Notes under the pieces: model-generated | What the model saw: only the letters and a program-made list of their open reading frames with translations | What the model was told of the DNA's origin: nothing | Database searches by the model: none | Position numbers and translations under genes: made by a program | From: Hemicordylus capensis | Taxonomy: Eukaryota; Chordata; Lepidosauria; Squamata; Cordylidae | DNA length: 64,000 nucleotides | Assembly (NCBI RefSeq): GCF_027244095.1 | Contig: NC_069662.1 | Span: 11,992,501 to 12,056,500 of the forward strand | Direction: 5' to 3' | Shown here: positions 51,343-62,095 of the stretch, piece by piece | How positions within the stretch are numbered: the first letter of the stretch is position 1 | How the letters are laid out: the number at the start of each line of letters is the position of its first letter

Positions 51343-52302
51343 TCACTCCCTCACTTTCCTCCTCATCCATCTCTCTTTCTTCTTCAACAACCTGCCCAAT
51401 GCCTCCCACACCTGATCATTCCTCAGACAATAGATCAGGGGGTTGAGAAAAGGAGTAATGGCACTATAGAAGAGTGCCACTGCCTTAGTGACCTCTGACT
51501 GGCTCTCCCCACCTGGAACCAAATACATCCCTGCCACTGAGCTATAGAAAAGGGTGACCACCATTAAATGGAAAGAAATGGTGGAGAAGGCCTTCTGACG
51601 GCTGCCTTGGTTAGACACTTTCATCAGGGTAAGAATGACGGTGCCATAAGATATCATAACAAAGAATACATTGCCTAAAAACAGAGTGAGAACAGATATC
51701 TGGTACCAACGTGGAACATTTCCTAAGGGAGGGCAGGCAAGAGACAGAAGAGGCCCAGGATCACACACAAAGTGGTCAATGATGTTGGGGCCACAGAAGG
51801 ACAACTTGGAGATCAAAATCACTGACACAATGTACCCCAGGAAGCCAAGGACCCAACAAGCAGCCACCAGGGCACAACAGGAATTGGGGGTCATAATTTG
51901 TGGGTAGCGCAGTGGGTGACAGATGGCCAAGTACCGATCCAAGGCCATAGCTGAGAGGAAGAAGAATTCAGTGTTGCCAAGAGAGAAAAAGATGTAGAAC
52001 TGGAAAAAGCAAGCTTGGAAGGAGATGATCCCATGAGACGATGTCAGATCAAAGAGCATACGGGGCACAGTGGTTGATACATAACATATCTCTAGCCAGG
52101 AGAAGTTGCTTAGCAGGATGTACATGGGAAGCTGGCACAAATGCACATCCAGGTTCACCAGTGTGATAACAGTGATATTCTCAGCTAAAGTGAGCATATA
52201 GAGAATGGAAAAAAAGACAAGCAGCAGGAACCGCTTCTCCTGTGTGACTCCAAAGCCTAGTAAGATGAATTCCTGCACTGCAGTCCCATTGGCCAGCTCC
52301 AT
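51343..52302 (-). CDS. OR11-like olfactory receptor (minus block, unit 4)
   Basis: Intact receptor of 319 residues, with the start MELANGTAVQEFILLGFG directly after the acceptor CTCTGATTCCAG. Features: NGT site; GVTQEKRFLLLVFFSILYML into TM1; TLVNLDVHLCQLPMYILLSN; PRMLFDLTSSHGIISFQAC, shared with unit 3; LDRYLAICHPLRYPQIM; GYIVSVILISKLSFC with a private Ser for Pro; FCGPNIIDHFVCDPGP; a TM5 start of GNVPRWYQISVLTLFLGNVF; SRQKAFSTISFH with Gln for Arg; and NPLIYCLRNDQVWEAL. It is closest to unit 3 in TM1-TM3 but to unit 1 in having CDPGP. The 3' flank is shared for only about 200 bp before a LINE and another insertion. Confidence 0.94.
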   Translation of the reverse strand: MELANGTAVQEFILLGFGVTQEKRFLLLVFFSILYMLTLAENITVITLVNLDVHLCQLPMYILLSNFSWLEICYVSTTVPRMLFDLTSSHGIISFQACFFQFYIFFSLGNTEFFFLSAMALDRYLAICHPLRYPQIMTPNSCCALVAACWVLGFLGYIVSVILISKLSFCGPNIIDHFVCDPGPLLSLACPPLGNVPRWYQISVLTLFLGNVFFVMISYGTVILTLMKVSNQGSRQKAFSTISFHLMVVTLFYSSVAGMYLVPGGESQSEVTKAVALFYSAITPFLNPLIYCLRNDQVWEALGRLLKKKERWMRRKVRE

Positions 52303-54600
52303 CTGGAATCAGAGTAGAAAATCATCATGTAACTTATGGAAATACACATGATATTGCAGAGCATCAACCCATCTGTTTCTATTGAAAAGTAAGGACTAAG
52401 CAGGCAGGCACAAGAACATAACATAAGAACAGCCCTGCTGGATCAGGTTCAAGGCCTGTCCAGCATTCTGTTTCACACAGTGACCCATCAGATGCCTCTG
52501 GGGAGCCCACAGGCAAGAAGTATGTGCATGCCCTCTCTCCTGATGTTGCTCCCCTGCAATTGGTATTGAGGCATTATGCCTCTGACGCTAGAGGTAGCCC
52601 ACAGCCACCAAACTAGTAGTCTTTGGTAGACCTGTCCACCATGAATTCTCTAAGCCCCTTTTAAAGCCATCCAAGCTGGTGGCCATCACCACATCCCATG
52701 GCAAAGAATTCCATAGATAAATTATGTGCTGTGTGAAAAAGTACTTCCTCTTGTCTCTCCTAAATTTCCCGACCTTCAGTTTCATGCAGTGACACCTGGC
52801 TCTAGTAAGAGATGGAGAAAAATTTCTCTCTGTCCACCCTCTCCACTCCATGCATAATTTTATACAGCTTGATCACGTCTCCCCTTAATCGCCCCTTTTC
52901 CAAGGTAAAGAACCCCAGATGCTGTAGGAAAGTTCAACAGGCCATTCCATTTGCATTTTATCCCCATATGTTTCCAATCACAAGTGATTATTACTCTAAG
53001 GATAATGTTTTCTCTGTAGCTCTTATAAAAAATTATCTTTCATCTACCTACCTACCTTCCTACAAATGCATTTAAAGCAGACTGCTTTGGGGCAGATTAA
53101 TTACAAAACTGTTCAGATCCATGCTTTTTATATTTTCTTCTGCTTCACCAAAATATATTTCCCCAACTGCTACTGAATCCTGAACAGATGCCAGACCGAA
53201 TCACTCAAGGACGTTTTTCACACATAGCTTTTAGTTCACATCTCCCCTGGTATGGAGGGTGTGCATTCACATATCAGTCAGATTTGCCTCAAAGTCCCTA
53301 CGACTGCTACTGAACACTGAACAGAAGCTCCACGAAATCACTCCAGCTCAATTTGTTGCTAAAAATCAGAATAAAACAAATCTGGTGCAAAAATATCTCA
53401 CCTAATACCAGCTGACAAACCACACAAGAGTACTTCAACAAAATAACCTTTCATGCAAGCAAGTTGTGCTACTGTGAAATAAATAAATAAGCATACTGGC
53501 AACAAATGGAATCCTGCATAGTGCAGACAGAGAAACTGTTAGCCCTGCATCTGCTCTCCAAAAAAAAGAAAGGATACTTCCACTCCAACCAACTTGCAGC
53601 TCTTCTTGCCTCTCTTGCAAAATCTGGCTTCACACACTAGGACAGTTCACACAACTATGAAGCACATAGGAGAAGTGTCCTATCCAGTTTTGGGAACTGG
53701 ATGAGCTCCTCTTTTGCAATGGTGAGTTAGATAAAATTACACAAGGTAGGCCGTGGAGAGCTTCATCATACCCCAGATGGGCAGGACTGGCATGCCCTAT
53801 CAAGGTTCTGTCCCCAGCTTTTGAAGGAGGGGGAGGAACCATCTGACCCAGCAAGGTTGAACAATCCAGCAGGGTTGGACAATCTAGCTCCCCATCTCCA
53901 ACCTAGTTATTCTCTAACACACTGTCACAAAACAAGAGTTTGGCCAGCAACCATTACTGGGTAAGACATGACTCCTACCCACTTTATGGTCATGTGAACT
54001 GCTCTACCATCTCTGGCTCTGAAGGGTGCCACCTTCCGAGAGGAGAGGAGTGGAGAGGAGAGGACAGACATTCCCCAGCCCTAAGGAGAACATCTCCCAA
54101 CTCCATTTGCTCCCAGTGATAATAACTCTATCAGCCTAAGAAAGGAAGCTTGAAAATTAGTTATAAAGATGTGATAAGAGAGCTATTCTTGCCTTGGCAA
54201 GACATTTTCACCCCAGAAGAATATCAAAAGGTTTGTGTCTGCTACAATCTGTTTAGTCCTGGTGCTCCATAATTCAAATTGCATCTATCAAATGTATGGC
54301 CAGTGTGGCTTCTTCGGACCTCCCTGATCATCTCCCATTCAGGCTGAGATCTGCTTAGCTTCAAATATATAGTATGATTGTGTCCTTTCCAGGATATCAT
54401 CCTGGCCTATTGCTAGTCTGCTCTGTGCATTTTGGTAGTGTCTACTTGCAAGGTGAAGGAGGAGCTTTGAAAAAGCCTGGGGTTCATCTGGTCTGCATGG
54501 AGGAAAGCAGCTGATCCACGTCTTTGGCTTAAGTTTTAATCAAGTTTAAATCAGATATAGTCATAGGCATTTCTTGTGATCCATTTCTCCCTCTTATCCC
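52303..54600. repeat. Tandem unit 4: 5' flank of the OR gene with a LINE insertion
   Basis: Collinear with unit 3 (CAACCCATCTGTTTCTATTG, ATTCCATTTGCATTTTATCC, GCTGACAAACCACACAAGAG, ACTGGCAACAAATGGAATCC, CCAACCAACTTGCAGCTCTT). It is interrupted at 52408-52935 by a LINE. 53200-53320 is a unit-specific stretch. No gene. Confidence 0.68.
52408..52935 (-). mobile_element. CR1/L2-like LINE: ORF2 C-terminus and 3' UTR
   Basis: The minus strand encodes HCMKLKVGKFRRDKRKYFFT and LWNSLPWDVVMATSLDGFKR, the usual end of this LINE group's reverse transcriptase. It is followed by a 3' UTR whose plus-strand reading starts AACAGCCCTGCTGGATCAGG. It separates AAGCAGGCAGGC from TTCAACAGGCCATTCCAT, which are contiguous in unit 3 (about 44340-44380). 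It is the longest copy of the 3' UTR also found at 11297 and 47630. Confidence 0.8.
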
Positions 54601-55250
54601 TCTTTGTCAACTTTTTCTGGGACACCCCTTGTTAATCCTTGTTTTTTTAAAGGTACCATCCATTTATGTCCATCCTGCTGTGATTCCCACCAATCCCCCT
54701 CATCCCTTTTGCCTGGGTCATAATTCCCATTTCTATACCTCAGCAGGAGTCAAAGCCCTGATTCATCCCGTTGTAGCCTCTCCACAATTGCTTTCTCAGA
54801 ATTTGGGAGGAAGGGTGCTGTGCTCTCTGTCTTGCTTGGATGATCATCTCGAATACTGATGGCACAAAGGGCATAAAGGACCATGGTGTGGGCTTTAAGG
54901 AAGAAAGATACACCATGTATGTGTGAGCACCTATCAGTGCTTCAATGCCAGTGAGTTCTTTTGACTGCAGTTTTAAGCAGTGACTAAAATGAACCATGGG
55001 AACATGTCTCCAGTGAACAACATTTTCCAATGAAACTACTTCTCTCGGGAGACAGGATTCCAGCAGCTCATATTAATGTTTGTTTTTCCAAACTGCTGCC
55101 TTTTTGGCAAAAGTTGCCCATTTTTCAGAGTAAAGAATGGGATGAGGGGTGCACCACTGTCATGGAATGGGAAGACTGGTGTACTCGGAGCAAGAAGACC
55201 TGGGTTCAAGTCCCAAATTCAACTATGAAGCTAAGAAGTTTATCCAGGGG
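54600..55250 (-). repeat. Tandem unit 4: end of duplicated upstream segment
   Basis: It contains GGATGATCATCTCGAATACT, AAGAAAGATACACCATGTAT, AAACTACTTCTCTCGGGAGA and the tRNA-like SINE (GACCTGGGTTCAAGTCCCAA) near 55160-55235. The minus strand at 55030-54740 gives an ORF-like stretch of 96 codons, homologous to stretches in units 1-3. I do not recognise a protein. The OR fragment of units 2 and 3 is not present. Confidence 0.6.
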
Positions 55251-56590
55251 CATAACTATATTTGGACAGACATTTTCCAAGAAGACCCACTACCCACGGT
55301 CAACACAAAAAAGGGGCTGCCAAGGATATCCCACCTGCCGCTTGCTGCCTCCCCACTGCCGCATTTGCCCCCTTCCTGTTGCCTCCTGTAGCTTGGTAGC
55401 TGGCTCACACAGTGGTAAGGAGTTCCATGGCTTCTCTCTTTGCTCAAGTAAGGAGAGAAGCTATGAAACCCCTTCCTGCTGTGGTCGCCAGCCAAAAAAT
55501 GAAGGGCACGCATGTACACTATGTGTTATGCATCAGGGCATATGTGTGCCCTCCATTTCTGGCTCCCTTACCAATAGAAAGCTGGATGGTTGCTTTTCCT
55601 AGCTTGAGCAGGGAAAAGTGGCTATCTGGCTCCAATCTCTGGGGTAAACTGGCTCCTAAGTGGTGGTGGCAGCAAATGCAGGTCAGCAAGGCCAAGAGCA
55701 ACACGGTAAGTGGTGGCAGGTGGAGGAGGAGCAGGAGTGACTGATGTGGTGCTTTGTGGAAGGGGCCATCACCACCAAAAAATAAAAAGTAAAAAAATCT
55801 CATGGCACTATTACCAAATTTGTCTTAAGTATCACTTTAAGACTAATCCCCAGCTTTTGGTATTGCCATCAGCCTATGCAGGTTAGGGGTGTGCAGAAAC
55901 AGTACAAATCCAACCTGGTTCAATCCGAACCGGCCTGGTTCAACCAGTACAAACTCAAACTGAACCGGCCCAACCTTGGAGAAGCCTCTGCTAGTCTGTG
56001 TAGACATTACTGAGCTAGATGGACCAATGGTCTGTCTCAGTATAAGGCAGCTTCCTATGTTCCTATGAAGCGAAGAAAAGTGGCTATTTGGCTCCTGTGG
56101 CCTCATCCTCACCAAATTCCCCTTTGCAAGCATAATCCTAACCGTGCACACTCCTAATGCAATTAGTACATTGGAGCATAAAGGACCTAGCCAAATTGTG
56201 TTCCCATGGTTATGATTTTGTAGACCAGTACAATATCTCACACTGAACATCAGATCTCACGACCTCATGGTGTGAACATCATGGGCCATCAAATTTCCTG
56301 GTTTTGGAGCTCAGTTGGAGCTGCCACATCCATAAATATCCTGTAAACCAAAGGTTTTTTCTTTAATTGAATATAGGAATCTGCATCCCTCCCCAGAAAT
56401 GCTGTGATTGGAAGACAAGACTCAGACCATTTGACATATTACATTGCCAAGTTTGATCTGTCACTCCACAGCTCTTCCCTCATCTCCCACAGCCTGATCT
56501 AAATAAAGCATTTGCTACGGCAACATTGTTCAGGTTGGCTTCTAAAGCCTGAAAACAGCTCTTTTTCATTCCTACAATTCCAACAGAAAT
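55251..56590. other. Spacer with composite SINE 3' end, AACCGG repeat and a duplicated block
   Basis: About 55885-55965 is the GTGTGCA/AACCGG repeat (GGTTAGGGGTGTGCAGAAAC). 55975-56067 is the 3' end of a composite SINE (AGCTAGATGGACCAATGGTC, CAGTATAAGGCAGCTTCCTA). 56220-56445 matches 41040-41275 in rearranged order. No gene is evident; frames at 55030-55602 are without recognisable domains. Confidence 0.5.
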
Positions 56591-56609
56591 CCGACACAAC
56601 AGAGATTTC

Positions 56610-56765
56610 ATTCCAACATTTCCGAAACAATAAGGCTTTAAAATGTCATGTCAGAATTTCTGATATTTTCTGTTGGATCTGACACTGAACATATCGGGAA
56701 AATATCAGAAATTCTGACATGACATTTTAAAGCCCTATTGTATCAGAAATGTCGGGAATGAATAT
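56610..56765. repeat. Long hairpin with 37-bp perfect arms
   Basis: 56634-56670 (starting GGCTTTAAAATGTCATGTCA) is exactly complementary to 56698-56734, with a 27-nt loop. With mismatches the arms reach about 56 bp: ATTCCAACATTTCCGAAACA on the left against the complement of TGTATCAGAAATGTCGGGAA on the right. No coding capacity. Most likely a palindromic MITE or a recent inverted duplication. Confidence 0.92.
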
Positions 56766-56999
56766 TTGTTTAATATTCCTTTGTAAGTTATTTTTGTTAA
56801 CTGCCTTGATCCACATGACAAAAATACTGACTGACTTCCAGACTAATGCTGCACTAGTGCAAAACATCTTGTACTAGTGCAAGGATATTGTGTTAGCTAG
56901 TTCTGCTACCTTGGGAGCTTGTGTTCTAGACTAGTTTTGTGCTGGTGCTACAAGGTGCACTTGGACAAACTGTGGCACACCTCCTGTAAGTGATACTAC

Positions 57000-57375
57000 T
57001 GCTGCTTACCACTCCTACTACAGATATTTTATATATTGCTTTTCAACCAAAGTTCTTAAAGCATTTTACATGGGAAAATAAATAAATAATAGATAAGTTG
57101 GTTCCCTGTCCCCAAAGGGCTCACAGTGTACTCCTCCTAAATGAGCAACGGTCGCGTTAAGGTGGTGGTTCTCTTGCATTTAGCAGTGGGGAAGAAACTG
57201 GCCCTATCCAGCCCAAGCACAGCAGTGGGCGTTGCTGGTGTCTGTCTTGTATTTCTTTTTAAACAATGAGCCCTTGGGGACAGGGGACCATCTTGTTTAT
57301 TGGTTATTTATTTTTCTCCATAAACCGCTGTGAGGACTTTGGTTGAAGAGCGGTATATAAATATTCGTAGTAGCA
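57000..57375. mobile_element. Head-to-head pair of LINE/SINE 3'-end repeats
   Basis: 57005-57130 (minus) reads ATATATTGCTTTTCAACCAA and CCCTGTCCCCAAAGGGCTCA. 57130-57375 (plus) reads GGAAGAAACTGGCCCTATCC, AATGAGCCCTTGGGGACAGG and AGCGGTATATAAATATTCGT. They are opposite-strand copies of the family at 28000 and 28600, which are likewise head to head. Confidence 0.68.
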
Positions 57376-60300
57376 AAAAAGCAAGATGAGGTGGACACCA
57401 GCAACAGGTACTGGAAGGATGCTGTTCTGGGGCTAAGTAGGGTCAGTAGTTCTTCCCTTGCTATATATAAATAACGGAAACCTCTTCCTGAGTCCATATA
57501 CATTGCAGGGATTGGTGCAAAACTATCCACTGTCCTTGCCAACCTCAGAGCAACTCTGAGCATCTGCTCAGCTGAGCATCTGCTCTCCTTCTTGCATAGG
57601 TGTACCTTGGCTTATTGTTCTAATGCAGCATTTGTCTGGATATCAGTCAATATTTACACATCAGTCGGACTAGATGTTTACTGCCAGTCTGTATCTCCTG
57701 ACCTGTAACATCCACCTTCTTTGGGAGGAATATTCACCGTATATATACAGAGCGGTGGTGGGTTTTTTTTGGCCAGAATACTCTTCTGTTACATTTCCAG
57801 GACATAGAACTTCTTCCACATTGCATTGCATCCACTGAGTGGCTCAAAAATGCTTCATATTAAGCAAATAGAGTTAGGGGAAACAGTGATTACCTGTGGG
57901 AATTATCTGTGTTTCAACACAGCTGGGGAGGTAAGTCGTCTCCAGGGAGAGATTGGCTTGGTGGAAAATGATGTTCTTCTTGAGCGACACATTCCCAAGG
58001 GCCAGAAAATACTTAAGCCAGCATTGAGACTCTCATACACGCAACATGCCTGCTATTTTCCTCCAAAACCCACCAATGCCACAGCTTTACACCACTTTAC
58101 CAGGAAGCAGCAGGATAGTCTCGTCTCATTCTGACATATGAGGTGGAGGAGCGTTTTGAGTGCTACTGAGGTACAGATATGGGAAGCAGGACCAAGGCAA
58201 AAGGGGCAGGAATAAGAACGGCAAAGGAATGGATTTGAATGGGTGCCCCTTTCTGGAAAAAGATCTGGGCGTCTTGCAAGAAATGTTGACAGGTCATTAA
58301 GAAATTATAGTGGGGGGGTGGAGATGCATAAAAGAGAGAGATTATGAGAAATGCCCGTGATTAAGTTTTATTCTTGATTTCAAATCAACTAGCAATTAAG
58401 CAAAAGTTTTTGACCAGCTGCTTTACCCACTCAGATCCCACAAACTCCAAATTCTTTCAAAGACACACACACACAACTATCCTGCAGAAAGAGTTCTCTA
58501 TTTTAAAAAATCATTGATTTCCTTTATTAACAAAACATTCAACTACCCGAACTTCAACATTTTAAGTAGTCTCATTTTCTCTTCAGAGAGAGCTTTTCCA
58601 TGGGTCGCATGCATCTGGGAACTGAAAGCTGGATATTACCCTCGTTCATCTTTTTCTGTTCTCACCCTTTCACAGCAAACCCCAAGAAAAGAGAGATGAT
58701 ATTCTTACTAAAAATATTGAATGTAAGCATGCATGATAGAACATTGCATTTTATTAAGGACTATTACTAACGTTTTCAATACCTTATACTCCCCTCACAG
58801 ATAGAAAGTACCCCCTTTGGGAAGGAGCCAAAGAGAAGCTGGTAGTCACAAAGAAATTCTCAGCTGGAACTGAGGACACAAAGTCCAAGCATGATTTGAT
58901 CATACTTCCTGTAGTCACAAGCCTGCTGAAGATCATGGTACAGTTAGTTCTCTCTGGCAGAGACGGAGAGAGGCTCGCCAATTCCTTTTCTCCCAATTGT
59001 AAATTTTCCAGGTAATAATAGGGCAGCCTGAACTTCCCCTTGAAAATTTTGAAGTCCTTTACACTTGCATCTGTAAAGCCCCTCTTAATCTACTTTTTTA
59101 TAAGACTCTGCTCACTCCAATAAAGTTAATTACAGGGCACTCATCTGGCAGATTTGGCCAAGTTTTGTAATGATAGGAAACCCTCCTGCCAGACCTGGAA
59201 TGAGGCTAGAGAATAGACATGATGCTTTTACATTATAAAACCAGCAAGGATCATCCTGAATAGGAGATGGACAGGGAAGCCCACGGAATCCATCTTCTGC
59301 TTCCCCAAACAAGAGAAGGATGCATGTGTGTGAGATTAGTAATTATGAGAAATGAAACAGCTGCATGTGCTAAAGAGCATTTAATGTGAAATATTTGTAG
59401 AATCCAAGGGAAAGAGTTGTGGTCTGCAAAGACAAGGCAGTGGAGTGGAATAACAAATATGAATAGTTTAACGTAACAGATACAATGTACAGAAAGGCAA
59501 GTGTAGACTGCTTTTCTGTGCTCTTGCTGCTGGCTATTTGTTAGTCCCACCTCTACTCTAGGACTGGAATATGAGTAACTAAAGCCCTATTCAAAAGCTG
59601 TCTTGGATCAAGGAATGGATTAACCCCAAACACCACAATGTTCATGTTGCTATTTGCATTGGTTCCAGTCAGATAGGGAGATAAGAACGTTGAAGGTCTT
59701 AATAGATTGTAGACACAACCCGCATGAGACTGCTTTGGAGTCATTCGTATAACCATGGCATGAATGTCAAATGATCCTCTTTCATCATATCTTCCCATCT
59801 AACACTGTGGAAAGCTATAGCTGATGCAACCTTATTTTAATAAGATTAAAAACCAAATGTATGTTCAGACAGAAGTGGTAAATTGGATCAATGTGAGCTT
59901 TATTAGGTAGATTAAACCCTCATGTGTTCTTCCTTCCCTGATGAATGCATATTTGTCAAATAATGCAAAGGTCGCATCATGAATTTTTTTGGGGGGGGAA
60001 TAGAATAAATTTGGTACATTAGCGCTGATTCTCTCATTAACCTGTTAGAATGGTTAAAAACAATCTTGCTGTGTGATTTCAAGCAAATTTATTCAGAAAT
60101 TCCACTGTATTCCAGAGATTTGCTCCAATTGAATATATAAACTTAGACACTTCCTAACCATTTTAAGTAACAAGTAACTGTGCAGACACATATGAAAACT
60201 TGTTTAATCAAAATAAAAGTTGGATCTTCATTTTTATGATAGAAGCTCTGCCCAACCAGATGAGATTTAACTCTGATGGATGTTCAATTTTAATTGAACT

Positions 60301-62095
60301 TCCCCCTCAAGACAGCATTTTGTTATCATCCTCAGTGATTTGTTTTTAATCTATTATAGGTGACAGCCACATGCAGTTCTTAGGTTCCTACCCACTCTGC
60401 TTCTGAGAGATTTTCCAGGAGCTGTCTCGGAATCTGAGGCAGAATCCAGTAGAAGCAGAACCCAGAAACATCTCTAGTAAGATAAACATCTCTTTGTATG
60501 AAATAATGGTTTCATATGAAGGAATGTTGATACAGAGATGCTTCTAGAATCTGCTTCTGCAGGATTCAGTCTCAAATTTCTTTTTTTGGAAATCTTTTCC
60601 ATTTTTTGAACCCTTTCCATTTTGGGGAAATGTTTCCTGGAGCATAAATCATCACAGTTTTATTAATCTTATTGCATACTTGTAAGTGAGGCCTGTTGTC
60701 GACCAGTCATTTTGCATAGATTACACTGAGTTCAGGAAATTAAATATATGTAATGGATTTCTTTATTAATATGCTTGCAAAACGGAAATAAAAGAACACT
60801 TTTAAATTTGTAGGCTTTCAACTTCAAACATTCAATTTGTTCAATATTTACCAAACATAGTAAATTTGAATCATAGTAAATGTGAGTCTGAGAAAGATTT
60901 CCTGCTTCTTTCAGCCATGATGTCAGTTTTGAATTATTGCTCTGATTATTGATAAAAATCTGTTGAGAACAGTTAAAATGTAGTGATTATAATGATTTTG
61001 TTCTAACAAATATACAAAAACTTTAACCCTTTCACGAAGCATATTCTAGTATTAAACGCAGTGCATTCAGCTAATTTCAGTGAGAGGATTGTGCCTGCCA
61101 AATTGGGTATCTTTAGGTCATTGGGAAGTATGGTTTTATTTCACACAAACAGTGCCAGAAACAGACTCTTCAAAATATACAGTATAATATATTTCCAGAA
61201 TTCTGCAGGCTGGAAAAGAGGGAGAAGAGTTCCCTAACTGCCCTCTCCCAGGTACCTCAGGGAGCAGGGGTTGCATGTTTCCTGCCTTTCATCAGAGGCT
61301 TTTGCCTGCAGCCCCTTTTTCTCCCTGTGTTAAGTCTAATGGAAGCCATACTGGCCCAGTTCAGATGTACAACTTAACTGGCGATAAGCATGGCCAAGGT
61401 TTCCATTCTCAACTCCAAATTGTGCTGAAGACATTCACCGAACCATGGCCAGCCAAACTCCAGTTGAAGGGAGCCCCTCCCTGCTGCCTGGCCACCAGGA
61501 CACATCCCTGCCGCCTCTATGATTGGAGTTTGGAACAGGGACGAAACAGCAGTTATAGTGGAGTCAGCATTTGAATGTAATGCTTTGGCTCCAAAACCTC
61601 AGTTGTTGACAGCGAAACTTAGAGATGACTGAAGGTGCCAACTGGAGTTTGGGTTCCAACTGGAGTTTGGCAAGGCAAACCGTAGTTAGCTTTTGGCCCG
61701 TAACTGCAGTTTTGTGCATTCAGCAGTATTGCAGTTACAACCTTGGCCAGCTATACTCCCCACTGATACTCTCTCCTGGATTATACAAGGGCTAAAGAAG
61801 AGGCCGCAGCCCATGTACCAACATTCCAAAATCTAGATTTCCTACTACAATTCAATGGTATGTTCAAGATTAAATGGCTCAAAAGCATTGATTTGGGTTC
61901 CTCCTTTTCACATCATAAATATGCCTGTTCTTTCTGGGGAATAAACATATGGGATATGAACACAAAGTGGACAGAGGATTGCCAGTGGTCTTCCCTACAA
62001 TCCATTCCTGTCTAGCCTTTGTCTTTCGATGCAAACTCATAAACAGATAATGTCGCTTTGTGATAAGTGGTGAAGATTCTATTATCTGCTTCCAG
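57376..62095. other. Gene-poor spacer, 4.7 kb
   Basis: This long AT-rich stretch separates the minus block from the last plus-strand receptor. Several short frames (for example 57826-58134, 102 codons, and 58514-58699) lack recognisable domains. I see no clear transposon; the part from 59.8 to 61.2 kb is particularly AT-rich. The last 20 bp are a splice acceptor (TTCTATTATCTGCTTCCAG) for the receptor that follows. Confidence 0.45.

Noticed and set aside
55030-55602. 190-codon frame
   Set aside because: It spans duplicated spacer and a SINE and is not open in the homologous units.
57826-58134. 102-codon frame
   Set aside because: No recognised domain, no paralogue in the window and no neighbouring signals; kept as unsupported.
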